A stretch of DNA of 45,694 nucleotides from JBBDIX01 sp040880235 (GCA_040880235.1 JBBDIX010000011.1:1-45694); one strand, 5' to 3'. Numbered from the stretch's first letter, positions 16,770 to 25,009 are shown. Program-made: numbers and translations. Notes: a model not told the origin generated them from the letters alone.

Positions 16770-18457
16770 GCCTCCGTGCTGGACACAGCGCCCGCACCGG
16801 AGCGGGATCTCGGTCGTGCGAGCCGCTCCTCGAGTGCACGCGCGAACGTGCCGCACTCCTCGTCGAACGCGTCGGCGCGCTGGAACGAGCGCCCGTGGAT
16901 GCGCACGAGGGTACGGCCGGTGCCGCCACCGGGGTGCGCGACGATCCACAGGCGGCGGCGGTAGGCGTACAGGGCAGGCACGAGTCCCAGGACGAGCAGC
17001 GCGGACCCGACGAGCAGCCACGGAATCTGCGGTCGCGTGCTGACCTGGAACCCCACCCACCGACGCAGCTCGACGAACCGGACCGTCACTCCGGCGAGTT
17101 GGGCCTCCTGCCCGGGCCGCAGGAACCCGACCCCGGCGGCGTCGAGGGCGTCCGTGTCGAGCTCGGTGATGAGCTGCTGGGTGCGTTCGAGCTGCAGGTC
17201 GCCCCGCCACTGGTGGTAGACGAGCAACGGCGCCTCGTCCCACGGGGCGCCGGTCAGCCGCGGCCACCCGTCGTCGCCATCAGGCGCGAACGGGAACAGT
17301 TCGAGTTCCAGGCCGACGTCCGGATCTGCGGCCGGAGCCTTCGCCGCGCCGCGGAACGCACCGTCCTCGTCGGCGACCGTGGTGAGGAACGCGGAGTGCA
17401 CGACCTGACCGTCGACCACGATCTCGACCAGCGGCGCGTACCCCCAGTCGAGCTGGTGGATCTTCATCCCGTCGACGACGAGCGGACGGTTGCCCTCGAC
17501 GGTCGCGCGGACCGGGTCTCCACCGTCCGCTGGGGTGACGACCACGTCGGACGCGAACGTCGTGGGCTGACCGGCGCCGGGGGCCAGCGGGTCACGAATC
17601 CAGTCGACGTGGAACTGCTCCAGGTCCATGCGCCACCCGGCATGGTCGGCACCGTCGAACCATCGACCCGGCCGATACGTCCAGTAGGAGACCTCCGTGT
17701 CGGCGAAGCCGGGTTCTCCCTCGATCACCCCGCGCTGGCCCTCGAAGCTCACCAGTTGTCCGAACACGATGGCCGCGAGCAGGACGTAGAAGCTGAGGTG
17801 GAACACGAGACTGCCACCCTCGCGGCTCCACAGGCCCTTCTCCCCGACCACCTGCGGGGTCACCGCGTCATCCGGGCGGGAGGTGCGGACCCGCCAGTGG
17901 CCCTCGCGCAGCAGGGACTCGCCCGCGTCGAGGACGTCGTCACGCTCCGCGTCGACCTCGAACGACGCCAGAGGTGCCCCCGTCTCGAAGCGCAGCAATG
18001 GGGGCTGGCTGTGTCGCACGAGCCGTACCCACGCGCGGATGCGCGGGATCAGGCACGCGGTGAGGCTGAGGAACAGGGCGAGCAGCAGCGCGAGGAACGC
18101 CGGGGACCCGTAGACGTCGAACGCACCGATCGTCCAGAGGAACTCGGAGACCCCTGCCCCCGGGCCCTCGTCGCCGGCCAGCCACGACTCCACGGTGCCG
18201 GGGACGTTGGGTGCCTGGGGTACGGCGGTCGCGATCGCCGTCATGAGCCCGAGGACACCGAGCAGGATCAGGGCCGTACGCATCCGCACCAGCCACCGCC
18301 ACCCCATGGCGACCGACGCGAGCACGAAGCGCAACACCCCGTCGTCCAGCGTCGCGGTCGATCGCCGTCGGACCGCAGGGTTCATGCGGGGAGGAGGCTG
18401 CGACTCGATCGCGTCCTCCCCGGTGGGCTCGTCTCGGGCGGTGGGATCTCCCGCCAT
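16766..18457 (-). CDS. resB: cytochrome c biogenesis protein ResB
   Basis: ResB is the partner of CcsA in System II cytochrome c synthesis. The 563-residue product has a charged N terminus and hydrophobic segments near 50-80, 115-140 and 225-245. A large extracytoplasmic domain includes FEGQRGVIEGE and MKIHQLDWGYAPLV, and a last helix follows near 475-500. This is the ResB layout. ATG at 18457 overlaps the ccdA stop by one base (TGATG). Assignment rests on topology, short motifs and the tlpA-ccdA-resB-ccsA order. Confidence 0.9.
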   Translation of the reverse strand: MAGDPTARDEPTGEDAIESQPPPRMNPAVRRRSTATLDDGVLRFVLASVAMGWRWLVRMRTALILLGVLGLMTAIATAVPQAPNVPGTVESWLAGDEGPGAGVSEFLWTIGAFDVYGSPAFLALLLALFLSLTACLIPRIRAWVRLVRHSQPPLLRFETGAPLASFEVDAERDDVLDAGESLLREGHWRVRTSRPDDAVTPQVVGEKGLWSREGGSLVFHLSFYVLLAAIVFGQLVSFEGQRGVIEGEPGFADTEVSYWTYRPGRWFDGADHAGWRMDLEQFHVDWIRDPLAPGAGQPTTFASDVVVTPADGGDPVRATVEGNRPLVVDGMKIHQLDWGYAPLVEIVVDGQVVHSAFLTTVADEDGAFRGAAKAPAADPDVGLELELFPFAPDGDDGWPRLTGAPWDEAPLLVYHQWRGDLQLERTQQLITELDTDALDAAGVGFLRPGQEAQLAGVTVRFVELRRWVGFQVSTRPQIPWLLVGSALLVLGLVPALYAYRRRLWIVAHPGGGTGRTLVRIHGRSFQRADAFDEECGTFARALEERLARPRSRSGAGAVSSTEA

Positions 18458-19206
18458 CAGATCGGCACCTCGAAGCCCTGGATGAGGGGCCGCAGCAGGA
18501 AGATGAACCGGTCCCACAGTCCGGTGGCCAGTGCGATGCCGACCACGACCAGCATCCCGCCACCGGCGACCTGCAGGGCTCGGGCGTTGCGCTGGAGCAC
18601 CCCGAGCGCCCCGGACATGCGCCGGAACAGCACACCGAACGCGATGAAGGGCAACCCCAGGCCGAGCGCGTAGATGAACCCGAGCACGGCCCCGCGAGTC
18701 GACACGCCGGCGGTGGCGGCGGACAGCGTGAGGATCGCCCCGGCAGCGGGGCCGAGGCACGGGGTCCAGCCCACGCCGAAGATGAACCCGAGGACCGGCG
18801 CGCCCGCGAGCCCCCCGGTGGGTGCACGGTCGGCGACACGAACCTCGCGCATGAGCCGCCCGCGTGCCAGCAGCAACCCGAGGGTCGCCACGACGATGCC
18901 CATGATGATGCGCGTCACCGTGGAACGGAACATCGCACTGACCAGTCCCGCGGCGAAGCCGAGCATCACGAACGGGATCGCGAACCCGACGACGAACAGC
19001 ACCGACCCGACCAGCACCCGCGCGCGCGCTCGCGCCGACGGGTTCGCGAGGTCCTGTCCGGACAGGCCGGTCATGTAGGACAGGTAGCCCGGGACCAGCG
19101 GCAGGACGCACGGCGAGGCGAACGACACCAGGCCGGCAACGAGCGCGATCACCCCGGCGGCCAGCACGTTGCCGTCGAAGATGATCGCCTGGATGGTCTC
19201 GGCCAC
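18457..19206 (-). CDS. ccdA: thiol-disulfide transporter CcdA
   Basis: CcdA carries reducing equivalents across the membrane to keep the cysteines of apocytochrome c reduced. The 249-residue protein has six hydrophobic helices and the two conserved redox cysteines, Cys33 in SFASPCVLPLVPGYLSY and Cys150 in GWTPCLGPAAGA. The start is GTG 19206, three bases after the tlpA stop. Without a fused thioredoxin domain it is the short CcdA form rather than DsbD. Confidence 0.93.
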   Translation of the reverse strand: MAETIQAIIFDGNVLAAGVIALVAGLVSFASPCVLPLVPGYLSYMTGLSGQDLANPSARARARVLVGSVLFVVGFAIPFVMLGFAAGLVSAMFRSTVTRIIMGIVVATLGLLLARGRLMREVRVADRAPTGGLAGAPVLGFIFGVGWTPCLGPAAGAILTLSAATAGVSTRGAVLGFIYALGLGLPFIAFGVLFRRMSGALGVLQRNARALQVAGGGMLVVVGIALATGLWDRFIFLLRPLIQGFEVPI

Positions 19207-19209
19207 GGG

Positions 19210-19794
19210 TCAGCCCTCCGAGGCGATGGCATCGGCGAGCCCGACGAGTTCGCTCGTCGAGATCACCCCGAAGACGCGCGCGGCGACACGCCCCTGGGTG
19301 TCGAGGAACACCGTCGACGGGATCGTGCGTGGTCCGACGCCGCGGAACCGAGACGCGTAGACGTTCGCGGGGTCGTACACCGAGGGGTAGGCGACGTCGA
19401 ACTCGCGCAGGTGGGCCGCCGCGTTGGCCTCGGAGTCCTCGATGTTGACGCCGACGAATGCGACCTCGTCGGACGGCAGCCGCTCGTAGGCGTCGTTGAG
19501 GTCCGGCTGTTCGGCCCGGCAGGGACCGCACCAGGACGCCCAGAAGTTCACGACGACCACGCGTCCGACGAAGTCCTGCAGCGAGATCTCCCCGTCGACA
19601 CCGTCCGCGGTCAGCGCCGGCAGCGTGTCGAGGGGCGCCGCAGGACGCTCGGTGACGGGCGTGGGACACAGGCCGTCACGAACGCCCGCGATCCGTTCGC
19701 AGTCCGCGGCCGACGCCGTGCTGCCACATGCGGCAAGCAGCACACTGACCACGGCGAGCAGGATCCGGACGGGCAACGAGCGACCTCTCGGCAC
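19210..19794 (-). CDS. resA: lipoprotein thiol-disulfide oxidoreductase (ResA/TlpA-like)
   Basis: This membrane-anchored thioredoxin-fold protein likely reduces apocytochrome c before heme attachment, with electrons from CcdA. The 194-residue product has a lipoprotein signal peptide with lipobox LLAAC (Cys23), the active site WCGPC (Cys89, Cys92) and a cis-proline segment GPRTIPSTVFLD. Two extra cysteines (Cys32, Cys43) precede the fold. GTG 19794 gives a sensible signal peptide but lacks a strong ribosome binding site. It heads the four-gene maturation operon, 66 bases downstream of the bc operon. Confidence 0.88.
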   Translation of the reverse strand: MPRGRSLPVRILLAVVSVLLAACGSTASAADCERIAGVRDGLCPTPVTERPAAPLDTLPALTADGVDGEISLQDFVGRVVVVNFWASWCGPCRAEQPDLNDAYERLPSDEVAFVGVNIEDSEANAAAHLREFDVAYPSVYDPANVYASRFRGVGPRTIPSTVFLDTQGRVAARVFGVISTSELVGLADAIASEG

Positions 19795-19860
19795 GAGTGG
19801 TGATGGTGCCGTTCGCCCGGACGGGACGCCAACTCGGGTCCGGGGGTGCTGCCACGCGGG

Positions 19861-20778
19861 CTACTGGGCGATCGGAACCGCCAGGTCCTCGGCCTCGGTC
19901 ACCTCGTCGGTCCGCGCACGCTTCTCCCGCATCTCGAGGCGGTCGAGCCAGACGAGGCTGAGCACGAACAGCAGGAACATGGAGACGGTCCACAGTGCGG
20001 ACGGGTACCACGCCTGGCCGGGGTCGTAGAACGAGAACCAGTTCGCGGACTCGCCCACCGCCACCGGCTCGAGCGGGACGCCGTCGGCATCGGTGAACGT
20101 GGCGACGGCCTGGAACTCCTGTCGAGCCAGGCGCACCCCGGTCGTCGGGTCGTCGATCAGGTACGGGTCGTCCACGGCGACCGCGGTGTAGAACGGCGTC
20201 ATCCGTCCCGCCGCGCCCGCGGGCTCACTGGCCGCCGCGTCCTCCTCGAACCGGGTACGCCGCTCCGAGCCGATCTGTGCCACGCCGTTGCCGTCGATGG
20301 GGAGGAACTGGTCGCGCATGCGGTCGGAACCCTGGGACACCGATCCGGCAACGTCGGCGTGTCCGGGGTTGCCCTGGATCTCCTCCTCGGACTGCCCCGC
20401 GACGCCCGTGTACTCCTCGAGGGACACGAACTCGGCGATGTTGTTCACGCTCGGGAAGTACCCCGCACGTTCGGATCCCTCCTCGAAGGCATGCCAGCCA
20501 CTCTGATAGTGGTCGTTTGCCTGACCGGGAAGGTGAGAGATGCCGAGTCCCGCCGGGATGCCGGGTCCACCGAACCACCAGAAGAGCCCGATGATGAACG
20601 AGAACCCGAACCAGGCGACGCCGGTGATCGCTGCCGACTTGCGAGCGCCATAGCTGGACCACAGCAGCAGGTAGACGGACCCGATGAAGAAGACGATGCC
20701 GAGGGGGACGGCCAGCCATGCCGCCGGGTGATCGGCGGGAATGGCGGCCTCGACCGCGAGGAACAGGTCCATGGTCAC
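19861..20778 (-). CDS. unrecognised membrane protein, last gene of the b6f-like operon
   Basis: I do not recognise this 305-residue protein. It has two N-terminal hydrophobic helices (about 21-43 and 48-70), a soluble acidic region of about 185 residues and a third helix (about 258-278), followed by a charged tail. It has no cysteine, no heme motif and no recognisable fold; tryptophan-rich WFGFSFIIGLFWWFGG marks helix 2. GTG 20778 overlaps the cytochrome c stop as GTGA; an ATG at 20772 is the alternative start. Tight coupling to the diheme cytochrome suggests an accessory subunit of the complex, with the soluble region probably on the outer face. This is inference from position only. Confidence 0.75.
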   Translation of the reverse strand: MTMDLFLAVEAAIPADHPAAWLAVPLGIVFFIGSVYLLLWSSYGARKSAAITGVAWFGFSFIIGLFWWFGGPGIPAGLGISHLPGQANDHYQSGWHAFEEGSERAGYFPSVNNIAEFVSLEEYTGVAGQSEEEIQGNPGHADVAGSVSQGSDRMRDQFLPIDGNGVAQIGSERRTRFEEDAAASEPAGAAGRMTPFYTAVAVDDPYLIDDPTTGVRLARQEFQAVATFTDADGVPLEPVAVGESANWFSFYDPGQAWYPSALWTVSMFLLFVLSLVWLDRLEMREKRARTDEVTEAEDLAVPIAQ

Positions 20779-21779
20779 TCCGTCTCCTCCACGATGACCG
20801 GCAGGCCACCAATCTGCCCGAAGCGTGGGCCACCGGTCTGCTGGATCGACGCGAGGTGTTCGATGACCGCGTCGATCGCCTCCGGCGTCAGGGTCTGCTC
20901 GAAGCCGGGCATCGGAGCCTTGCCGGGCACCACACGACCTCGCTCGATGGTGTCACGCACGACCGCGATCGCCCCGTCCTCGGATCCGGCGACGTCGGGG
21001 TCCCAGCCGTAGCGTTCGAAGACGTTCACCAGTGTCGGGCCGACGTACCCCTGGGCGGACTCGCCGTGGCACCGCGCGCAGTTGGCGCCGAACAGGTCGT
21101 CGCCCGACCGCCCGATGAACGCCTGCGCGTCGATCTCCTCGACCTCGCCGGTCTGGATCGAGAGGATGTAGGCGATGATGGCGTTCAGCTGGTGGTCGCT
21201 GTAGACGCCTCCTGCATCCTTGCTGAAGCCCTGCATCGGCGTGCCGGCGCGTCCGTGGAAGATCGTGAGCCACATGAACTCGCGGACGTCCTCGACGATC
21301 TCCGAGTCCTGGTAGCGCGCGACGATGTTGTTCAGCGACGGCGCCGGCCATGGGGTGTCGATCTCCGGCGAGGGGTGCGGGGCCGAGCCACCGCCGAGGT
21401 CCACGCCGTGGCAGGACGCGCAGGCGTTCTGGTACTCGGCGCGTCCCCTGGCGACGTCATGGCTGTACTGAGACTCGACGGCGTTCTCGATGCGGCCCGG
21501 CTCGATCAACCAGTACAGGGGAATGAACAGCGAGGAGAACACGGCCAGCGCGACACCCCAGGCCATGGCACGTTCCATGCCGGGCCCCTCGAGCTCCTCG
21601 TCGGAGTGGGCCGGACGCATGCCCAGCGGGATGTCAGCGTGGCGACGGGGACCGCGACGGCGACCGGGGCCCACGACGAAGTAGGCGACCGCGAAGGCCG
21701 CGAGCGCGATCAACAGGATGATCATCGGGACCGAGGTACCGCTCCCGGCGCTCTCCACGAGCAGGATCATGTCAGGCAT
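20775..21779 (-). CDS. membrane-anchored diheme cytochrome c
   Basis: This is the likely electron-exit subunit of the quinol-oxidising complex. The 334-residue product has two N-terminal hydrophobic helices (about 18-37 and 72-92) and two class I cytochrome c domains. Heme sites are CASCH (Cys120, Cys123, His124) and CARCH (Cys234, Cys237, His238), with probable distal methionines Met182 (TPMQGF) and Met290 (APMPGF). Two fused heme domains recall actinobacterial QcrC, but the two-helix N-terminal anchor and gene order differ. GGGAG lies six bases before ATG 21779. Fifteen bases separate it from the Rieske gene. Confidence 0.9.
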   Translation of the reverse strand: MPDMILLVESAGSGTSVPMIILLIALAAFAVAYFVVGPGRRRGPRRHADIPLGMRPAHSDEELEGPGMERAMAWGVALAVFSSLFIPLYWLIEPGRIENAVESQYSHDVARGRAEYQNACASCHGVDLGGGSAPHPSPEIDTPWPAPSLNNIVARYQDSEIVEDVREFMWLTIFHGRAGTPMQGFSKDAGGVYSDHQLNAIIAYILSIQTGEVEEIDAQAFIGRSGDDLFGANCARCHGESAQGYVGPTLVNVFERYGWDPDVAGSEDGAIAVVRDTIERGRVVPGKAPMPGFEQTLTPEAIDAVIEHLASIQQTGGPRFGQIGGLPVIVEETE

Positions 21780-21794
21780 CGATTGCTCCCGGAC

Positions 21795-22403
21795 TCAGAC
21801 GTCGACGCAGTTCGGACCCTCGGGCGGCTGCTCGAGGACGTTGGCGGTCCGGGCCGGACCGGAGAGCATGTTGCTCACGTCGACGACGAACTGCCCGTCG
21901 TCGTCGATGAACGACGGGTAGCGGTCGAGGCCGCGGGGTGCGGGGCCGTCGGTCCACTCGCCGTACCGGTTGTAGCGCGATCCGTGGCACGGACACTCGA
22001 ACCACTGGGAGGTCTGGCACCACGGCACCGCGCACCCGAGGTGCGGACAGGACTGGGTGTTGAGAGCCATCAGTGCGGTGGTGTCGTCGAGTACGGCCTG
22101 ATGGCCGTCGCCGTATGCGGCCATGGCCCCGGAGGTCTGCGGATTCCAGACGAGGATCGAGATCCCGCCCTCCGGCACCCGGATGGGCGCGCGTGTGGCG
22201 ATGATCTCTGCAGCGAGGTCGGCCGCAATGCCCAGTGGCACCTCACCGGACAGCCCGTCGCCGGGCCGCGGCCACATGAATCCGAGTGCGGACAGGGCGA
22301 AACCTCCCAGTCCGGCGCTGGTCGCGCCGAACAGGCTGTAACGCAGGAACGCCCGGCGCTCGATCGGCTTGAGCCGCGGTGTGCGCGTGGTCTCTTCGGT
22401 CAT
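21795..22403 (-). CDS. Rieske 2Fe-2S protein
   Basis: This is the Rieske iron-sulfur subunit, which takes the first electron from menaquinol at the Qo site. The 202-residue product has a single N-terminal anchor preceded by a twin-arginine-like RRAFLRYS (16-23) and the cluster motifs CPHLGC (119-124) and CPCHGS (137-142). Ligands are Cys119, His121, Cys137 and His140; Cys124 and Cys139 form the usual disulfide. It has one membrane helix, unlike the three-helix QcrA of most Actinobacteria, and so resembles the b6f or Firmicutes type. GAGG lies five bases before ATG 22403. Confidence 0.93.
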   Translation of the reverse strand: MTEETTRTPRLKPIERRAFLRYSLFGATSAGLGGFALSALGFMWPRPGDGLSGEVPLGIAADLAAEIIATRAPIRVPEGGISILVWNPQTSGAMAAYGDGHQAVLDDTTALMALNTQSCPHLGCAVPWCQTSQWFECPCHGSRYNRYGEWTDGPAPRGLDRYPSFIDDDGQFVVDVSNMLSGPARTANVLEQPPEGPNCVDV

Positions 22404-22424
22404 GACAGCCTCGACAGGATGGTG

Positions 22425-23264
22425 CTACAGGGAGAAGCCCAGGCCCTGGACCCACGGCCAGACCCATTCGTAGCCCGCACCGCGGAGGAACGAACCGATC
22501 ATGGTCAGCAGGCCCCAGAACGCGATGAAGAAGGTGAACGCCATGTTCGCGAACTTGCGGTTCTCCGGCCTCGCCGACGGGTTCTTGTCAGCGTACGGAA
22601 CCGCCATGAGCAGTACGACGGTGACACCCACGACCGAGATGCCAGCCACCGCCGGGTGGAAGTAGCGCAGCAGTTCCTGCAGGCCCATGAAGTACCACGG
22701 GGCCTTGTTGATCGCGGGAACCTCGTTCGGGTTCGCGAGCGACCCGAGCGGTGCGTCCAGGAAGAACGAGACGATCAGGAGGATCGCGCCCATGGCGAGC
22801 AGCGCCACGAACTCGTTGAGCAGCAGGTGCGGCCAGGTGTAGACCTTGTCCATCTGCTTCGACTGCACCTGCTGGATGCCCGACGGCGGGACGAGCGCGA
22901 GCAGTCGGTGCGTGTGGTCGCTCGCGGCGGGCACACCCATCGACGGCGCCTCGGCCGCACCCAGCGACGCCGCCACCCGAGCGGCACGCTGCTCGGGTGT
23001 GAGGCGCCCGCCACCGTTGCCGTCGCCGCCGTCACCACCGGTCGCGGTCGCGGTCGCGGTGCCACCGCTGCCACGCGACGCTCGGAACTCCTCGAGCGCG
23101 GCACTGGCCTCGCCGGCCGGGCGCGGCCCGAGCGTCTGTCCCTCGGCGATCTTCGCCTGACGAACGACCGCGGCCTTGGCCTTGGCCCGCGCGATGCGCT
23201 CGCTCTTGCCCTCGCCGATCAGCCGGTCATAGACCGACTGATCCATCTGGACCTCGTCGCTCAT
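22425..23264 (-). CDS. cytochrome b C-terminal subunit (subunit IV/PetD-like) with long N-terminal extension
   Basis: This 279-residue protein supplies the C-terminal half of cytochrome b. Residues about 145-279 hold three hydrophobic helices, and the Qo loop reads NKAPWYFMGLQELL (186-199), where canonical proteins have PEWY. The first roughly 130 residues are an unusual hydrophilic extension. It has a basic helix (VYDRLIGEGKSERIARAKAK, 11-30), a Thr-Ala and Gly-Asp-rich linker (68-86) and a second charged helix. ATG 23264 is supported by GGAGGAG five bases upstream, so the extension is probably real. It follows the b6-like gene by 34 bases. Function as half of a split cytochrome b is secure; the role of the extension is unknown. 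Confidence 0.88.
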   Translation of the reverse strand: MSDEVQMDQSVYDRLIGEGKSERIARAKAKAAVVRQAKIAEGQTLGPRPAGEASAALEEFRASRGSGGTATATATGGDGGDGNGGGRLTPEQRAARVAASLGAAEAPSMGVPAASDHTHRLLALVPPSGIQQVQSKQMDKVYTWPHLLLNEFVALLAMGAILLIVSFFLDAPLGSLANPNEVPAINKAPWYFMGLQELLRYFHPAVAGISVVGVTVVLLMAVPYADKNPSARPENRKFANMAFTFFIAFWGLLTMIGSFLRGAGYEWVWPWVQGLGFSL

Positions 23265-23298
23265 GACAACTCCTCCGTCGCCGCCGCGGTCGCGAGCA

Positions 23299-24075
23299 TC
23301 ACAGCGGCCCCGAGATTCCGCCGTCCTTGCGGATCCGCCAGAAGTGGACCGCCAGGAAGACGATGAAGATGAAGGGCACGAACAGCACGTGCAGGACGTA
23401 CCACCGCAGCAGCGTCGGGGGGCCGACCTCCAACCCGCCCAGCAGGACGAAGGACACCTGGTCGCCGAAGACCGGGGAGAAGCCGGCGATGTTGGTGCCG
23501 ACGGTCACGGCCCACAGGGCCAGCTGGTCCCACGGCAGCAGGTAGCCGGTGAAGGACAGGAACAGGGTGAGCAGCAGCAGGATCACCCCGACGACCCAGT
23601 TGAACTCGCGAGGCGGCTTGTAGGCGCCGTGATAGAAGACGCGCGCCATGTGCAGGAAGACGGTGAAGACCATCGCGTGGGCGCCCCACCGATGCAGGTT
23701 GCGCACCAGTTGACCGAAGGTCACCGACGCGGACAGCTCCCGCATGTTGAGGTAGGCGATCTCCGATCCGGCACCCGCGGCGGGGGTGTAGAAGAACATC
23801 AGGAAGATGCCGGTGATGGTCAGCAGGATGAACAGGAAGAAGCTCAGGCCCCCGAGGCAGTACGTGTAGGTCAGCTTCAGGCCGTGTCGCTTCACCTTGA
23901 CGGGGTGCAGGTGGTACAGGACGTTGTTCATCGCGGCCAGCGCACGGTCACGGGACGTGTCGCGGTAGCCCTTCCGGTAGATCGACCCCGGCCGGAAGAT
24001 GGACCGCCACACGACGTTGTCCTGGACGTTGCCCTTGACGTCCGTCCAGGTGGGCGGCTTTGGCAGCTTCGGCAC
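23299..24075 (-). CDS. cytochrome b6-like subunit (N-terminal cytochrome b)
   Basis: This is the heme-bearing half of a split cytochrome b. The 258-residue product has four hydrophobic helices and two bis-histidine pairs, His128/His142 and His229/His244. The second pair is separated by 14 residues, as in b6-type proteins. Cys73 in YTYCLGG matches the cysteine that covalently holds heme c-i (c-n) in cytochrome b6f and Firmicutes b6c complexes. The C terminus HFWRIRKDGGISGPL is also b6-like. GTG 24075 is chosen because GAGGG lies seven bases upstream; a longer start near 24141 would overlap the ferredoxin gene. A split b6 plus subunit IV is unusual next to actinobacterial-type genes. Confidence 0.92.
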   Translation of the reverse strand: MPKLPKPPTWTDVKGNVQDNVVWRSIFRPGSIYRKGYRDTSRDRALAAMNNVLYHLHPVKVKRHGLKLTYTYCLGGLSFFLFILLTITGIFLMFFYTPAAGAGSEIAYLNMRELSASVTFGQLVRNLHRWGAHAMVFTVFLHMARVFYHGAYKPPREFNWVVGVILLLLTLFLSFTGYLLPWDQLALWAVTVGTNIAGFSPVFGDQVSFVLLGGLEVGPPTLLRWYVLHVLFVPFIFIVFLAVHFWRIRKDGGISGPL

Positions 24076-24109
24076 GTTCGTTCCCTCGTCTCTGAAGTTC
24101 CTGGCCTGC

Positions 24110-24454
24110 TCAGTCGCCGACGCGCCCCAGCCACAGCGCATCCGACGGGCACCGTTCCACGCAGATCGCGCAGCGGGTGCACTCGTTGTCGTCGATGATG
24201 AACACGGCGTGGGACTGGTCGGCCAGGGTGGTGAGTGCCGGGCTGTCCGCGCCCCGGATGACGTCGGGAGACATCATGAAGATGCACTCCCACGGGCAGA
24301 CGTCCTCGCAGGCGCGACACAGGATGCACAGTTCGGCGGTCAGTCCGATGTGGCGCTTGGGCTTGACCCGTTCCTGCAACCAGTTGGCGTCGACCTGCTG
24401 GACCGTGTAGTCGTCGAACATCAGGGGGTGCTCACCCCGGTCCGTCTTGCCCAT
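24110..24454 (-). CDS. 2[4Fe-4S] ferredoxin in the b6f-like operon
   Basis: This 114-residue soluble protein has two complete four-cysteine motifs: Cys43, Cys46, Cys49, Cys53 (CILCRACEDVCP) and Cys92, Cys95, Cys98, Cys102 (CTRCAICVERCP). The fold resembles NuoI or polyferredoxin domains, with an N-terminal extension of about 35 residues. ATG 24454 has GAGGAGG five bases upstream. It lies between an unknown membrane protein and the b6-like subunit, so it is probably a cytoplasmic partner or subunit of the cytochrome complex. A role in feeding electrons to or from menaquinone at heme c-i is an attractive inference, not shown by sequence. Confidence 0.9.
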   Translation of the reverse strand: MGKTDRGEHPLMFDDYTVQQVDANWLQERVKPKRHIGLTAELCILCRACEDVCPWECIFMMSPDVIRGADSPALTTLADQSHAVFIIDDNECTRCAICVERCPSDALWLGRVGD

Positions 24455-24493
24455 CAGCGCCTCCTCGTGGTGCCGAGCGTGTCGAGTCCCTGA

Positions 24494-25009
24494 CTAGCGG
24501 TATCCGCCAGCCTCGGGCTTCTCCTCGCTGGGAGCGAGCGTCTTGGGCAGCTGGCGCTGCACTCGCAGCGCCAGCCAGATGGAGAACGCGATGCCCGCGA
24601 TCATCAGACCGACGAGCACGCTGTCGATGATGACCGCGTACAGGTTCGACGCGACGTCGAGTTCCGTGCCGTTGGGCAGGTGGATCGTCATGCTCGCGGG
24701 AATGATCGGACCCTCGAGCAGGTTCGAGTTGGACTGGACGAACTGGATCCACGCGTGCGGGATGACCCCGTGGACCCACCACATCAGGGACGTACCGGCC
24801 ACGACGCCCATGGTCGCCGAGACCCACTCGTGCCTCCCGTAGGTGACCTTCGCGATCCACACGGGCAGCGCGAACATCGGCCCCGCCCACAGCACCATGA
24901 TCGCCAGCCCGACCCATCCCCGACCGGTGTTCGCGGGGTCACCGAACAGATAGAGCGCGCGGAAGACCTCTGGAAGGGTCGCGAAGAACTCGCGGAACCA
25001 CTCGAGCAC
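24494..25009 (-). CDS. unrecognised three-helix membrane protein, first gene of the b6f-like operon
   Basis: I do not recognise this 171-residue protein. It has an amphipathic N terminus, three hydrophobic helices (about 33-55, 65-90 and 122-148) and a polar C-terminal tail. The second helix and its end read SLMWWVHGVIPHAWIQF (74-90), with two histidines (His80, His85) that could bind heme or quinone, though no known motif is matched. GTG 25009 is strongly supported by AGGAGGG about seven bases upstream. As the promoter-proximal gene it probably belongs to the complex or its assembly. Confidence 0.78.
   Translation of the reverse strand: MLEWFREFFATLPEVFRALYLFGDPANTGRGWVGLAIMVLWAGPMFALPVWIAKVTYGRHEWVSATMGVVAGTSLMWWVHGVIPHAWIQFVQSNSNLLEGPIIPASMTIHLPNGTELDVASNLYAVIIDSVLVGLMIAGIAFSIWLALRVQRQLPKTLAPSEEKPEAGGYR

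Noticed and set aside
19816..19844. CCCGGAC/GTCCGGG repeat as a terminator between the bc operon and resA
   Set aside because: Only 7 bases per arm around a 15-base loop with no T-tract; chance is likely at this GC content.
20718..23366. 882-codon plus-strand open frame opposite the cytochrome bc genes
   Set aside because: Antisense to the Rieske, cytochrome c and subunit IV genes, whose motifs are unmistakable; no domain is visible in the plus-strand translation.
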